A stretch of DNA of 64,000 nt from the NCBI GenBank assembly GCA_012861695.1, contig JAAOOA010000049.1, forward strand, positions 1-64,000. Direction: 5' to 3'. Origin of the DNA: Trematomus loennbergii. Taxonomy: Eukaryota > Chordata > Actinopteri > Perciformes > Nototheniidae. Made by a program: the position numbers and the translations under genes. Of this stretch, positions 33,684 through 45,370 are shown one piece after another. How positions within the stretch are numbered: the stretch's first letter is position 1; each line of letters opens with the position of its first letter. The notes below the pieces were generated by a model. That model had not been told where the DNA came from and ran no database searches. It saw nothing but the letters and a program-made list of their open reading frames with translations.

Positions 33684-34857
33684 TAGGGCTGTCAGTCGAT
33701 TAAAATATTTAATCGCGATTAATCGCATCATGTCCATAGTTAATCGCAAATTAATCGCACATTTTTTATCTGTTCTAAATGTACCTTAGAGGAATATTTT
33801 TCAAGTTTTTAATACTCCTATCAACATATGAGTGGACAAATATGCTTTATGCAAATGTTTGTTTATTATCATTGGAACAATGACAAATATTCTCCTGAAT
33901 ATTCTCAACACAACAACCTCTGAACATGACAAATATTCGCCAGAATATTTTCAATACAACAACCTGGAACCTCTCTCTCTCTCTCTTACGGAGCTTACAC
34001 ACGGCGGCGTGCGTTGAAGCTTCAGCGCTTCTGCCCATTCACTTTGAATGGGGTGACGTCACGCTTTGCCGAACTGCATTGTGGGAGCAAAGCGTAGTCC
34101 CTGTTCACCTACCGGGATACAAACCGGAGGAGCCAGGCATTGAGGGAGGTGGCAGAGACAGTGGGTGAAACTGGTAGGTTTTCGCCTGTTTGGGGAGTTT
34201 ATATATCCAGTTGGTCGCGTTGCTCGCGTTAACTCCCCAAGCTTCAGACATGCCCACTGCCAAGCGTCAACGCACGCCGCCGTGTGTAAGCTCCGTTACA
34301 CTCTCTCCCAACCCTGTCTACTTCTTTGCACTGAGCCAGTTGCTCAAACAGACAAGCCTGTTTAGAGTTGTCGGCGAAATGCCGCTCCTCTGTCTTCATA
34401 ACAGTCAAAGCATTAGACTGAAGTTCCCACTGTGGGTCAAAATAATGCGCTGTGATGTGCAGTCGACACGTTGGATGCGATCCAAATTATCTAACGCAGC
34501 CCCTTGTCCTCCACAATGTTAAGATGTAGCCACCCATTTAGCTATCGCTGTTGTTGTCCAGGCGTCTCCCCGGCAAACTTTCAAGCGTGGTCTGCCGCAA
34601 GCGAGCGGCAGGAGCGGGGCTGTCAGCATCAGCTGTGTGCTTGGCTTGCTGTTTAAAACACCTTTTTTTTGTATCCATATCTCTCTCTAGAATCTCCCTC
34701 CATCCAACTAACAACAACAACGTCAAGCCTTTGGGCTCTGAAACTACGGGGCGGGCCGAGGACAAATACACATGCGGTAATCGCACGTTACAATAATTAG
34801 TGGCGTTAAAAATGTTTTGCGTTAACGCGTTATTAACGCGTTAACTTGACAGCCCTA
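33684..34857. mobile_element. Non-autonomous hAT transposon, copy 1
   Basis: Termini TAGGGCTGTCAGTCGATTAA and GTTAACTTGACAGCCCTA, flanked by identical 8-bp duplications ATAAATAT at 33676-33683 and 34858-34865, the hAT hallmark. Subterminal regions are rich in AATCGCGATTAATCGC-like and TTAACGCG motifs, probable transposase-binding clusters. No transposase ORF. It is 1174 bp and includes a nested Harbinger MITE. The same family, reversed, is at 53777-56264. Confidence 0.97.
33989..34295. mobile_element. PIF/Harbinger-type MITE nested in the hAT element
   Basis: CGGAGCTTACACACGGCGGC plus GTGCGTTGA at the left is the reverse complement of the right end TCAACGCAC...AAGCTCCG. Flanks are TTA at 33986-33988 and TTA at 34296-34298, the 3-bp duplication of this superfamily. 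Length 307 bp; no coding capacity. Confidence 0.92.
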
Positions 34858-34937
34858 ATAAATATATATGTGTGTGTGTGTATATAAATGTCCGGATCTG
34901 TAGCCTGTTATAGAACACAGTTCTGTCCATCAGACAG

Positions 34938-36319
34938 AGGGCTGCTGTGCCTCCTGTCATCATTAACGGACGTCTCTTTAAAATGACTGCTCAGAGGAGA
35001 GGATTTCTCATTTCTCTAACCGCCTGCTGCTTCCCCTCCTCTCTCCTCGGTTCCCCTCCTCGACTCCTCCGCTCGCATCTCCTGTGGGTGGGACTAAGAC
35101 ACGAGGATAGGAGTCGAGGAGGGGAGTCGAGGAGGGGAATTAGAGAAATGAGAAAGCCCCCTGTCCTTCCATCCATCATCATGGGGAATGTTAGATCTCT
35201 CCCGAACAAGATGGACGAGATCGCGGAGCTGACCCGGCATGAGAGGGAGTATCGGGAGAGCAGCATCCTTGTGTTTACAGAGACGGAGCTAACCCTGGAC
35301 ACTAATGCTACACTGGATGATTTTCATCTGCTGCGGGCGGATAGGACGAGAGAGAGCGTTAAGAGGAAATTAGGAGGGCTGGCTGTGTTTGTGAACGATA
35401 GATGGTGTAATCCAGGGCACATCACTATTAAAGAACGAATCTGCAACAGGGACATATAGCTGTTAGCCGTTAGCATGAGGCCCCACTATTTACCTCGGGA
35501 ATTCGGGCATGTTATCGTGAAAGCTGCATATATTCCCCCCTCTGCCAACGCTGAAGAGGCATGTGACGTCATCAGCTCTACTGTGAACAGACTGCAGACA
35601 CGGCACCCAAATGCTCTTCTCCTGATCTCTGGAGACTTCAATCATGCCTCTCTCTCAAATACTCTGCCCACTTTCAAACAATATGTTACCTGCACCACCA
35701 GAGGCAATAAAACACTGGAGTTACTGTATGCCAACACCAAGGATGCATACAGCTCATCCCCCCTTCCTCCCCATGGCAGTTCTGATCACAACCTGGTTCA
35801 CCTCCAGCCTGTGTATCAAACTCTGGTCTACAGACAGCCGGTGCCCACACGCACCGTGAAGAAGTGGTCTGAGGAGGCCCTGAAAGACTGTTTTGACACT
35901 ACTGTGTGGGATGTGTTCACTGACTCACAGGGAGGACATCAACAGCCTTACAGACTGCATCACAGATTACATTAACTTCTGTACTTCTTGTTGTGTTTTC
36001 CCAACAACAAACCCTGGATTACCCCTGCAATAAAGGCTCTCCTGAAGGACAAAAAGAGGGCCTTCAGATCTGGCAACAGAGGGAGCTGAAGACTGTACAG
36101 AGGGAGCTGAGGTGGAAAATCAGAGAGGGGAAAAACAGCTACAGGAAGAGGATGGAGGAACAGCTGCAGCAGAGGAATATCAGCGGAGTCTGGAGAGGCC
36201 TGGAAACCATCTCTGGCTACAAAGAGCCAGACTCCCAGTGGGCAAACGACTTGAATATATTTGATCAGTCATGCGACACTGGATCCTGGACTACCTCACC
36301 AACCGTCCACAATACGTGA
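34938..36319 (+). pseudogene. Broken LINE ORF2: AP-endonuclease part
   Basis: Non-LTR endonuclease fragments in order: IMGNVRSLPNKMDEIAELTR, LVFTETELTL (E of the ETW block), GGLAVFVNDRWCNPGH, then after an in-frame TAG at 35457-35459, LLAVSMRPHYLPREFGHV, AAYIPPSANAEEA, LLISGDFNHASL (GDFN) and GSSDHNLVHL (SDH). A frameshift near 35925 moves the remainder (NNKPWITPAIKALL, ELRWKIREGKNSYRKRMEEQ) to another frame. Multiple disruptions make it dead. Clade is uncertain; a CR1/Rex1-like fish LINE is my best guess. Its beginning is interrupted by a foldback MITE at 35006-35155. Confidence 0.85.
35006..35155. mobile_element. Foldback MITE inside the LINE
   Basis: TTTCTCATTTCTCTAA at 35006 is mirrored by TTAGAGAAATGAGAAA at the right end (about 35140-35155), with internal TTCCCCTCCTCGACTCC / GGAGTCGAGGAGGGGA arms. 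The same terminal sequence (TTCTCA...CTCTAATTTCCCCTCCTC) marks 61398, the left end of the element carrying the Myb/SANT gene, so this is probably its non-autonomous relative. About 150 bp. Confidence 0.75.
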
Positions 36320-36420
36320 GGACCCAGGAGTGTCTATCTGACAGTACGGGGGCCCCCCAGGGGGACGGTGCTGGCACCGTTTCTCTTCACCCTCTACACT
36401 GCGGACTTCACCCATGTTGG
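36266..36420 (+). pseudogene. Broken LINE ORF2: small RT fragment
   Basis: HWILDYLTNRPQYVRTQECL and then STGAPQGD correspond to the RT region around the GxPQG motif. In other frames the next codons (APFLFTLYTADF-like) follow up to about 36412, where the match ends. The central RT between the endonuclease tail and this piece (several hundred codons) is deleted at about 36262. Confidence 0.8.
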
Positions 36421-37110
36421 TGTTCAAAATTCCAGGAAAGACAGACGACTTCTAAGTTTAACTATTTATTATGAGAGAGCAAAAGATATATATCACTTGG
36501 CCAAGGACTCCGTCACGTCATAGAAATTACAGGCAGCAAAGCTGTAATCTGTAACCACCATATCCGTAAAGAAGCCGCGAACCTCGTGCGTGCATACATT
36601 TTTATTACACAGGGCGTTGCCCGTACATTTATGATTGGTCAAGACTAGCTGAAGAGATACCATGGTTTAGACTTGGTTCTCTTTGGTAGGTGCACAGACT
36701 TTGAAAAAAGTCTCTTGGCAACACGATCCTCCAATCAGCATTCGGCCGGCCTGTGGAAGTCCCTTCCTACTCTGGCGCCATCATACGTAATTTGTTTTCG
36801 CTAACGTTTCTACAGAAAAAGTGGAATCTTCATAAGGCTGCTTCCTAGCTATGTGTGGGAGTGGAGCTCACCCAAAGCTCAAGGCCAGAGTGATGTCCTG
36901 TTTATGAATAACTCTTTGTATTCTTCCAGTGTATTGCAAGCTAAAGACGTCTATTCATTCCAAAGTCACAGCCACGTAAATGAGCACAATAAGCTTATAA
37001 TGTAATAATACGAATCAGTCTTTCTAATGTTATATAAAAATAGCCTCCACAGAAAGACGTAACAATCTCACAAATTGAGGGGGTACGCGCATAGCAACCT
37101 CTTCAGTAAC
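36421..37110. other. Unassigned sequence, possibly a retroelement terminus
   Basis: No coding region found. It starts where the LINE match ends and stops at the hAT target duplication. Strings such as TGTTATATAAAAATAG (about 37028) resemble an LTR promoter, and the block begins with TG and ends with CA, but I see no flanking duplication, so an LTR cannot be claimed. Confidence 0.4.
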
Positions 37111-37153
37111 ATACGTAGTAGGGCTGCACGATATATCGTGTCGTGGCGATAAC

Positions 37154-37696
37154 CAGAGATGGGGTCGTTAATACATATTACTTATTACTTAAAAAAAAGT
37201 AATATATTACACTACTTCGTTACTCTCTACATAAAGTTACTCGTTACTTTACTCGCAGGGCCAGACCGTCTACAGGCAGATCACGCAGACTGCGGCGCAC
37301 CTACAGTGTAAGCGCGCCACAGTTTTGCCTCTGCGAGACTCCACTTGCACCCCCAATTACTATTGCAATAAGGAAGGCATAACAAAAGTCTTTCTTTTGA
37401 TATGCTCTTTAATAAAATAGGCTACCAGCCTACCGCTTGCAAGACAGCTTAGCATGTGTTCTTTGCAGGTGTTTGTTGAGGTTTGACGTGGTGTTTACAG
37501 CAGTGGATAACAGCTTCTGGCCTGGACACAGTTTGCACCTCACCGTCACATTCCTGTCTATTCTTCGGACAAACTCAAAATAATGGGCATACCTCCACCC
37601 CTCGAAAGTTATCGCTGACTCAGCCATGTTTATGCAGCACTGCACGTGGAGATGTGGACGTGCAAGTTACTTTGTAACGCGTTACACCCAACTCTG
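37154..37696 (-). mobile_element. hAT transposon (inner) nested in the outer hAT
   Basis: Termini CAGAGATGGGGTCGTTAATA and GTAACGCGTTACACCCAACT ending CTG, with identical 8-bp duplications GCGATAAC at 37146-37153 and 37697-37704. Subterminal TTACTCGTTACTTTACT repeats. It carries a BED zinc-finger fragment on minus. Confidence 0.95.
37430..37645 (-). pseudogene. BED-type zinc finger, N-terminal piece of hAT transposase
   Basis: The frame reads RYAHYFEFVRRIDRNVTVRC, then KLC, and SNLNKHLQRTHAKL: a CxxC...HxxxxH BED finger with the preceding aromatic strand (HYFEF), as at the N-terminus of hAT transposases, where it binds subterminal DNA. The rest of the transposase (RNaseH-like core and dimerisation domain) is absent, so the inner element is an internally deleted derivative. 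Confidence 0.8.
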
Positions 37697-38156
37697 GCGA
37701 TAACCGCGATATGCGCATGTGCGATATTCACATCGCAGGACGTGACGATTTTTTTAATTTTCTTTTTTTAGGACTTGCGATATTAAGTAGGCAAATTAAC
37801 TCAAACACGTCATGTTACAATTATTTTGCTGCTTGCTACAAAAGGAAAACTTGCGCGGCTCTCATGTCAGGGGTACTTGAGTGAGTGAGCAGTTCGGCGC
37901 TGCTAACCGAGCTAGCTCAGCTTGTTGCTCTGATAACTTAAGATCCAGACGTCCGTGACTAAAATCCTTCATCCGGTTAAATATAGTTAAAAAAATACCA
38001 ATTGTATAGCATTCAAGTTCAAGAAAGGATGGTTTGCGGGAAAAAAAACGGTCTTTTCTTCAATTCCTGTATGTTTTCATATCGCAATATATATCGCAGG
38101 GGGGGAAAAAATCGCAATGTCAGTTTTTTCCAATATCGTGCAGCACTAATACGTAG

Positions 38157-39140
38157 TATATACACCAGTGGCGAACCGTGTCTATCACAACTGGACCTTC
38201 TGTAGACACAAATATTCTACCCAGAGACCCAGAAAAATATCTCAATGGTTGCATTATTTTTCTAACACAAAAGCACTCAATTGCGCATGGACCGAGAAAG
38301 ACAAACAAATCAACGCAACACTGTAATATTACAGATCAACAACACAGATACGATTGTATTCCAGGGTATTCTCTGAATACCTTGAAGGCCCTGACGGTTC
38401 AACACTGATATACACGTTTTCCTGGCAAGACCTGAACAAATGCTTCGTAATATCTATCAAAATATAGATCCTAAACATCCACTGGACGTAGAATCTGAAA
38501 CTCAATTATACACTTCTCGCTAGAAACGTAATAAAAAAGAATTATAATGGCGAAACTATCCTACAATTTACCATTTTGCTCTAAAAATAGGTCGGGTGTC
38601 CGCCATGTTTTTTTTTTTTTCCACGCCGGGAAGTTGACGATCACGTGACATAGACACTGGCCATTAGATTTCAATAGAAAAATAAAACGTTACCCTGTCA
38701 CGTTTTGAGAGGCGTTTTTGTGAAACTGTCAGATGGCAAACAACGGAGTTAGTTATTTATTTGCATTCCTAATTTCTTCAATTATGCTTTGCAAAGATAG
38801 ACTCTGCGACTGGATGGAACAACCTCTGTGAAGTCCTCATTGAACACATTGTGCATTATAGATGGGACTACAGTTTTTTCAGATGCGCTTGAAAACAGTC
38901 AGCTATCATACCTTTCTCAATCTGCAAAAATGAAGGGGAAGAAATAGGCAAATAAACACACACACACAGGAAAACCTGAGACGAATGAACTTCTGAGCTG
39001 TCAAGGGAATTGAGAGTCTGAAAAAAAAAGGGCTGATAAAGAGTTGAACGTCGAGTGAAAAGACATAGGGATTATCACCTTGCTGGGACTATAGTGGTAA
39101 ACTGTTCTCCTGAATGAGGCCTTTTTGCTTACATGACCCC

Positions 39141-39142
<2 letters not shown>
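38157..39142. other. Unassigned; contains a ~65-bp box shared with 58.8 kb
   Basis: No gene found. Positions ~38668-38733 (ATTTCAATAGAAAAATAAAA, then CACGTTTTGAGAGGCG and TTTTTGTGAAACTGT) recur nearly unchanged at 58788-58848 in the same orientation, so part of this stretch is an uncharacterised dispersed repeat. Confidence 0.6.
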
Positions 39143-39225
<83 letters not shown>

Positions 39226-39296
39226 ACACACACACACACACACAACACACACACACACCACACACACACACACACACCACACACACACACACACAA
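39143..39296. repeat. (CA)n microsatellite with irregular units
   Basis: About 150 bp of CA repeats, interrupted by CACCCA, CACCACA and CACAACA variants in the right half. Open frames on both strands are artefacts of the repeat. Confidence 0.98.
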
Positions 39297-42200
39297 AAAT
39301 AATACATGCACCTGTTCACCATTAAGCTCTGCTTTCACTTCGCATTACCAATTCAGCCATAGGCATTGCCATGGAAACTGATAAAGTCCTCAGACCCTTG
39401 GATCAAAATTAACTTGATTGTCTGTGACAAAACATTAAAGATAGAGAGTCAGATAGAAGGCCACGCATTGATCACAATCATTTTGAAGGTTAGCGTTGTT
39501 AGTTCATATTGCATTTTGATATTCTAGTTTCCTGTTGCATGACAGGAACTTGTATTAGTGTCCTTCTTTCCCTCTGGAGTGGTTCATCGCTTATTTTTCA
39601 CAAATCTAATACCAACTCTGTCAAGGTTATGAAGTTAGGCGCAATAAAAATACATTTCCAGTCTAGATTTTCATCTTGACTTTTCAAAACCTTTGTGTAC
39701 ATTGCACACGTATTCTTATACAGTAGTGGAATATGAGCGATGTATTATCCCTAGGTGCCATTCATTCATTTAATTTATGACATTTCGTCAGGAGGCTGCT
39801 GTCTTGTCTATAAATTATCTGCAGAAACATTCTCACCAGAATGAGTGCGAAAAGTTCCTCCTGTGAAGGCTGTTTTAGTTTCAAAAATAATTGTGGAACA
39901 ATTGTAAACAGGAATGCACCTATGAATTGGTCATACATGCATACATCTAGGCACATATCTAAGTATATAAATAAATAAGATGATATAATCGGAAGAAATT
40001 CCGTAAGTTTGAAAGATTTGAAGACGAGACGGAACACAGGGATTTTAGCCTTTGCAGACCATTTACATGCACCAAAACCTATAGAACACACTAAAAAAAG
40101 GACTTTGGCTGGCTGTTACATCAAATAAAATGTAACATGTATTTTCAACGTAATAATGTCATGTTTCCAAGATGAACGTGATGGAAACATGTATGGTTTG
40201 CATGAATCGCAACAACTTCACATTTATTAGATTCATTCATGTTGAGATAAACTGAGAAAAAGGGATTAGGGTACATATGATTCCCACTCCAGAGCAGAAG
40301 GTGGCGGTATAACCACCAATAAACTGGATACCAACTAATGTAAACAGAGACAAAAATCTACTTTTAAATGTTCACGGTTGTAAAGATGTGAAACAAACAG
40401 ACAAACACGGCTTGAACAATAAGGCATTATTGACTGCTCTTGGACACTTCCATGGATGTATTAAGAGAACTCTGCCAGACTCTGCCATTGTTTTATTTTG
40501 ACCGCGATCTGGCGGGAAAGGTTTTTCCCTGCATCCTGTGTGCACTCGCGATATTTTGGCGTAACCGTAAACTTAACCATCATCATCGCGAGAGAGGATC
40601 GTTGAGACAAGAAAGACCATTGGCGAAAGTTGGAGGAGGTAAGCAGAAAACATTGTCATCTAACTGTGAAGCTGTTAATAAATGTCACTAATTGCTAGTC
40701 CATGAGCGATATTGTGGTAACGTTGATAGTTAATTTGTTATTTAGTGTTATTTTTTATCTCACTTAATAAGCCGAATGAGCCGACGAACATGCTAAAGCT
40801 AACGTCATTAACTAGCTAGTCTGTGTAACTGCCAGTTAGGGAGATGGTTCAAATATATGATATCAGGATTGAAAACTAAATTACGGTAGCATTACCCTGA
40901 AAAAGTTAAACGAAAAGTGTGCTACCCTAGGCGCTTATATGCCAGTAATATCAGCCCCTTTTACAAAGGAATGTTGAGCCATTATTCGGCTGCGTCACGT
41001 AAATTAGCTGCCAAGCTAGCTGCCATGCGGAGCTGACTGCCACTGTGGTTTTTGCTCGGCAGTTAATGTTACGTGACGGGTGCCGCTCTGCCAGTGTCGG
41101 TTGTCGCATTCTCTGTCTCTCCGCTAGCTCTCCCTGCTCAGCATATAGTTATGTTCGGCTCTGTGTCACTGCACCCCCGGGCCAGTAACCTACATGCTGC
41201 CTGCACTGCAGTGACAAAGAGCCGCCTGAAAATCGGCAACGTTTCCTTAATATTCCTCGATTTTAAATATTGATGTCCACGCATTTTCAGTAATAATGTT
41301 GTCAGGCACTTAATAATAATATGTGTGCCTGTCAGTGGCAAAAACAAGCACTTCAACTTTGAGTAGGATAATGTAACAATTCAGTAGGGATGGGTACCGA
41401 GCCCCGGTATTAATCAAAGGAGTCCCGGGAATTAATTATTAAAGACTCTGGTACCGTTAAGCTCCAATGTTATCAGTCTTTGTATCGGTACTGGAGACAT
41501 TTAAAACATATGTTATATGTATTATGCTACACAAACATTATATTGCAGTTTTAGTTTCGCCAACTCCATTTTTAATACGCAAAAAGACTGCAAAATGCGT
41601 CTATGATTATTTTGAGTATTTTCGATCTTTCTAATCTAGCGTCTGTGTGCGAGGGGGGCGGGGCAGTTTACACACGCGGCTGCTACATGCAGCGCACACA
41701 CACACACACACATACACACGGCAGAGAGCAATTTGTCTAAACATCTTGCAAAAGTACACCACACTCAGACAGAAATGCATCGTTTTCGAGTAACGTTTCC
41801 ATGTAAGCAAGCAGCAACACACGGAGTTAACACAATTATACAACATGGGTTAATGATTAGAGGTAACTGAGTTATTTATTTTGTTAAAGTTTCAGCTACA
41901 ATAAAACAACCATGGTGCTGTTTATGATGTGAAATATTATTTATATATTTTAAATAAAAAGCAATGTTAATTCTGTTTACAGTTCTGTCATCACATTATT
42001 TAATGTGATTTGTTAATTCAGTTTTAAAGCTTAGCACTTAGGCTGGATCCATGTCTTTTAAATTGAAGAACTCTGTTGAATTGGATTGGATATAACTAAG
42101 TAATTCGTCAACTTCTGTCTGATAAGGGGACTGATAAGGTTCGGTGTAAAAAAAAAAGCTGATGTAATGATGAGTCTTAATTTACAGCAATATTGCGAGT

Positions 42201-42438
42201 TCTCTGTGTAACTTAACTTTCATGTATGTTGATTGGTCTCTCCATTTTTCACAGCAATTTGTGACTGCAAAAGTTCCTGTGGCTGCTGTCCGACCGCAAG
42301 AGTGTCCTGTCTAACCGTACCTGTGTCTGCAATCCAACTTCATCAGTGACTGCAAGTAAAAGGTGTCATCTGCCATTCTCAAGTTCATGATTGAAATTTT
42401 TTTTTTTTTTTTGCTGGTGATTTTGTTTTGGTGGGCAA
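39297..42438. other. Intergenic-like stretch with repeat fragments
   Basis: No solid gene. Contents: a ggtggcggt-type repeat box at 40289-40335; a possible first exon near 40440-40638 (ATG 40440; donor GGAG|GTAAGC at about 40638) with no recognised domain; a hAT-like terminus TAGGGATGGGTACCGAGCCC at about 41386-41480; a short CA tract at 41695-41718; a T18 run at 42398-42415. The 40440 exon could belong to the gene at 42439, but nothing proves it. Confidence 0.5.
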
Positions 42439-44344
42439 ATGTGGAGGTGTAAGGAGTGTAGTGAATCTCTTTCTGGTAGATATGAGTTACTAAAGCATTT
42501 TAGACTACAGCACCGGCATAGGCAACGCTATCCATGCCCACACATAAACTGCCCATGTACATTTAAGACATGGAATGCTTTGCACATTCATTTAAATAGA
42601 GCCCATCCCAAACAAAACTCTCAGGAGCAGCTGAAATTGTCAATATTCAGTTGTCATTTGTGCACTTTGAGTGATCTTCCTACGGAGAGGGATTATTTTG
42701 TACACATTGGAACTCATTTTAAGAGTCATGAGACTGTTCCTTGTATGTTTGTGGGTTGCAGTTTTGAAACAAATATATACGCAACATTTCACTCTCACAA
42801 AAACAGGAAACACAAACCGCATACGTTGAAAGATTTCAAGCCAGGTGTAGTTAGAACCACTCTAGTTGCACAAGAATCCTCTGATAATCCTGAGGAATAC
42901 GCACAAAATCAAGATGACTCTGCAGTTGAAGTACACAGTGCTTGTTCAAGTAGTGATGTGGATGTAACTCAGAACTCTTCCAAAGTAATTGAGAAAAACT
43001 TTGCTGCATCGTTGCTCAAGTTAGAGCATTTTGCACATGTGCCGGGTACAAAAATTTATGAGTTTTTGGAAGAACTGCACTACTTAAGTTCAGCAACATT
43101 GCCCCTCTCCATTAACATTCTTGAAGGTGTATTTCAGAAACAGAGTTCCACAACTGATAAGTCTGTGATAACAGAAGTAGCCACTGCTCTCTGCGCATCA
43201 AACCCCTTGCTCAAAGCCATAGGGAAGGGTGGTCCCCTAAGGACATCTTATCTCCGCAATCAGTATTACAAAGACAGCTTTAATGTTGTAGAACCCATTG
43301 AGTACATACTTGATGCCAAGGAAAAAAGGAGTTTTCAGTATGTGCCTGTACTCAAGTCTTTACAGCAGCTCTTTCAGAGGAAAGATGTTGTAGACAAGGT
43401 AGTTGAAAACCACAGAGTGCAGCAGAGTAATAGGGGGACTGGTGAACAACAGACTTACAAATCTTCCCAGGATGGTTCACACAGGAAAACGGTTTTCTAT
43501 CAGGGGATGACTTAAGAATTTTGTTGACTATATACACAGATGACTTTGAGATTTGCAATCCTCTGGGTACTTCTCGCAAGAAGCATAAGCTTTGTGGAAT
43601 CTACTGGACTTTGAGTAATTTGCCTCCAGGCTCACATTCATCACTATCCTCGATTTACCTGGCGGTCTTGTGTAAAACTGATGATGTGAAGAAGTATGGT
43701 TATGACCGTGTCTTACATCCTCTTCTTCAAGATATGATAACTCTGGAACAAGTTGGTGTTTTCATTCCATTGCTTGGCAGATGTCTTAAAGGCACCATTC
43801 AGGTTGTTGCGGCAGACAACCTGGGAGCTCACAGTATAGCTGGTTTCAATGAGAGCTTTTCTGGTGGATATATCTGCCGATTTTGCACAGCAACAAGTAC
43901 AGACATTCAAACAAAAGAGGTAAAGTCAGGTGCATTCAGTCTAAGGACAAAAGAACTCCATGACTCTCATGTGAAATCAGCGCAGGAAAATGGGGCAAGC
44001 TGTTTTGGGGTGAAAAGACATTGTTCCATCACTCAATGGAGTTAGTGCCAGTAGAGCTTGCACATTGTTTGGCATTGCTGATATCTAAGAAATATTTCAA
44101 TCTTGAAACCCTCAACAAATCTATCCTGCAGTTCCCTTATAAGTGAGCAGACAAAACAAACAGGCCACATGTGATCCCACACACATTTTCTAAAAGAAAA
44201 ACAATAGGTGGGAATGCCCATGAAAATTGGGCTCTGTTGAGACTACTCCCATTCATAATTGGGCATCTTGTGCCTGAGGGTGAAATTGCATGGCAAATAC
44301 TGTTGGACTTAAAAGACATTGCAGAGCTTGTGGTTGCTCCAACA
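42439..44344 (+). pseudogene. C2H2 zinc-finger protein with CACTA-like transposase region (part 1)
   Basis: Start ATG 42439 (MWRCKECSESLSGRYELLKH). The N-terminus has three or four C2H2-type fingers (C4, C7, H20, H25; YPCPHINCPC...HIHLNRAH; FSCHLCTL...HIGTH; VPCMFVGC...HKNRKH). A linker follows, then, after a one-base frameshift near 43473, a core reading LRILLTIYTDDFEICNPLG, GIYWTLSNLPPGSHSSLSSI, LHPLLQDMITLEQVGVF, VVAADNLGAHSIAGF and GYICRFC. The order DDF - NPLG - NLPP - PLL..L..GV - AADN...GF - CRFC parallels the tnp2 (CACTA/EnSpm) transposase core. The acids at 43539-43544 and 43814-43816 are candidate catalytic residues. Further damage: a frameshift near 44030, TGA for an expected Trp codon at 44142-44144, and truncation by inserted DNA at 44345. 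The CACTA link is my inference. Confidence 0.7.
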
Positions 44345-45366
44345 CAGGGGTCGGCAACCCTGGCACGCGTGCCACCATTGGCACGCGGCACCGTAACCAT
44401 GGCACACTAGGAATAAGTGGAATAAGTGTGCAAAATATTGAAATTTTATTTTCGGATCCTGAACGAGACCGCCGCCAGAGTGCGTCTCCCCGTTACCTGC
44501 AGAAGGAAGCCATGCATGCAACGCAGCCCCGCTCTCTTTAACTCCAGGCGACTTTCTGCCGCTTTCCTCCGTAATGCAGTGCTGATAATTTCACCACAGA
44601 GGAAAGCACTTCACAAATTGCAGTACCCATAAGGAGCTGTAAAAATGCCGCAGTTTTTGCGTGGCGATCGATATCGGCTGATACTCACTCTCTGCCGATC
44701 GATCGGTGCTCTCTAAAAATGCCGATCGCGAGACGTAAAATACATGACACTTTTCTCTGTGTGCGGCAAAACAAGCTCGCCAAAATGGCTTCACCAGTCT
44801 GGCAGTATTTTAAGGTGTCCGAAAATGACAATAAAATAGCGGTATACAACGTGTGTGAAGCAGAAATCCTGCAGCTCCACCCGCTGTGACGGACCGGTGA
44901 GCGGAGCAAAACACAAGAGTTAGACCTAACACACTTAGCTATTTGATCTACCTCTGGAACTAGTTATAAATATATGTATTCTTCACTGTCGGGTCACTCA
45001 TTACTGGATCAGTGAGCTGCATGAGATACTGACAGGCTGTCATGAGAGGGGGAGAGAGGAAAAGGGAGCGCTTCAGCTCATTTCTCCCGTGTTATTATCC
45101 AAAGTTAATGTAAACTTGAATAATGTAGGCTACTTCACTTGAATGTAACAATTATGTTGGTTGTTGTTTGTGGAAGCGCCAGTGAATGAGCCCCATTAAC
45201 TGAGTTTTAAACATCACTTTAAAAATGGAAGATCCCCATAGGACCCGCCCACTCGATCGGATCGGTGATCGGAGCATCCCTAATGTAAGTTGCGCTGACT
45301 GCTTCCCCGCAGCGAGGCTCCCCCACCCTCCTGTTGACAGTTCACGAGCATCGAGCTCTTCTTTAA
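44345..45366. mobile_element. hAT-derived debris inserted in the C2H2/transposase gene
   Basis: Starts with CAGGGGTCGGCAACCCTGG, a classic hAT (Charlie-like) terminus, directly at the coding break. Further in, 44783-44870 encodes SPVWQYFKVSENDNKIAVYN, then VCEAE, the beginning of a hAT BED finger with its second Cys pair lost. GATCGGAGCATCCCTA at about 45266-45281 is the right terminus of another hAT family (TAGGGATGCTCCGATC in reverse). At least two elements are mixed, and roughly 100 codons of the host ORF were lost at the site. Confidence 0.65.
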
Positions 45367-45370
45367 AAAT

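Larger units (their letters stand above)
37119..38148. mobile_element. hAT transposon (outer), interrupted by another hAT
   Basis: Termini TAGGGCTGCACGATATATCG and CAATATCGTGCAGCACTA with identical 8-bp duplications ATACGTAG at 37111-37118 and 38149-38156. Subterminal repeats of CGATAT/ATCGCAATATATATCGCA type. No transposase of its own. Excluding the inserted 543 bp plus duplication it is about 480 bp. Confidence 0.96.

Noticed and set aside
36421..37110. A solo LTR bounded by TG and CA
   Set aside because: No flanking duplication on either side and no paired copy visible; left as unassigned.
39001..39381. Cys/Val-rich and His/Thr-rich frames
   Set aside because: Translations of the CA microsatellite in both directions.
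40440..40638. Possible host first exon (MDTSMDVLRELCQTLPLF) ending at a GTAAGC donor
   Set aside because: No domain, no confirmed downstream exon, and a repeat-rich setting; kept only as a remark in the intergenic entry.
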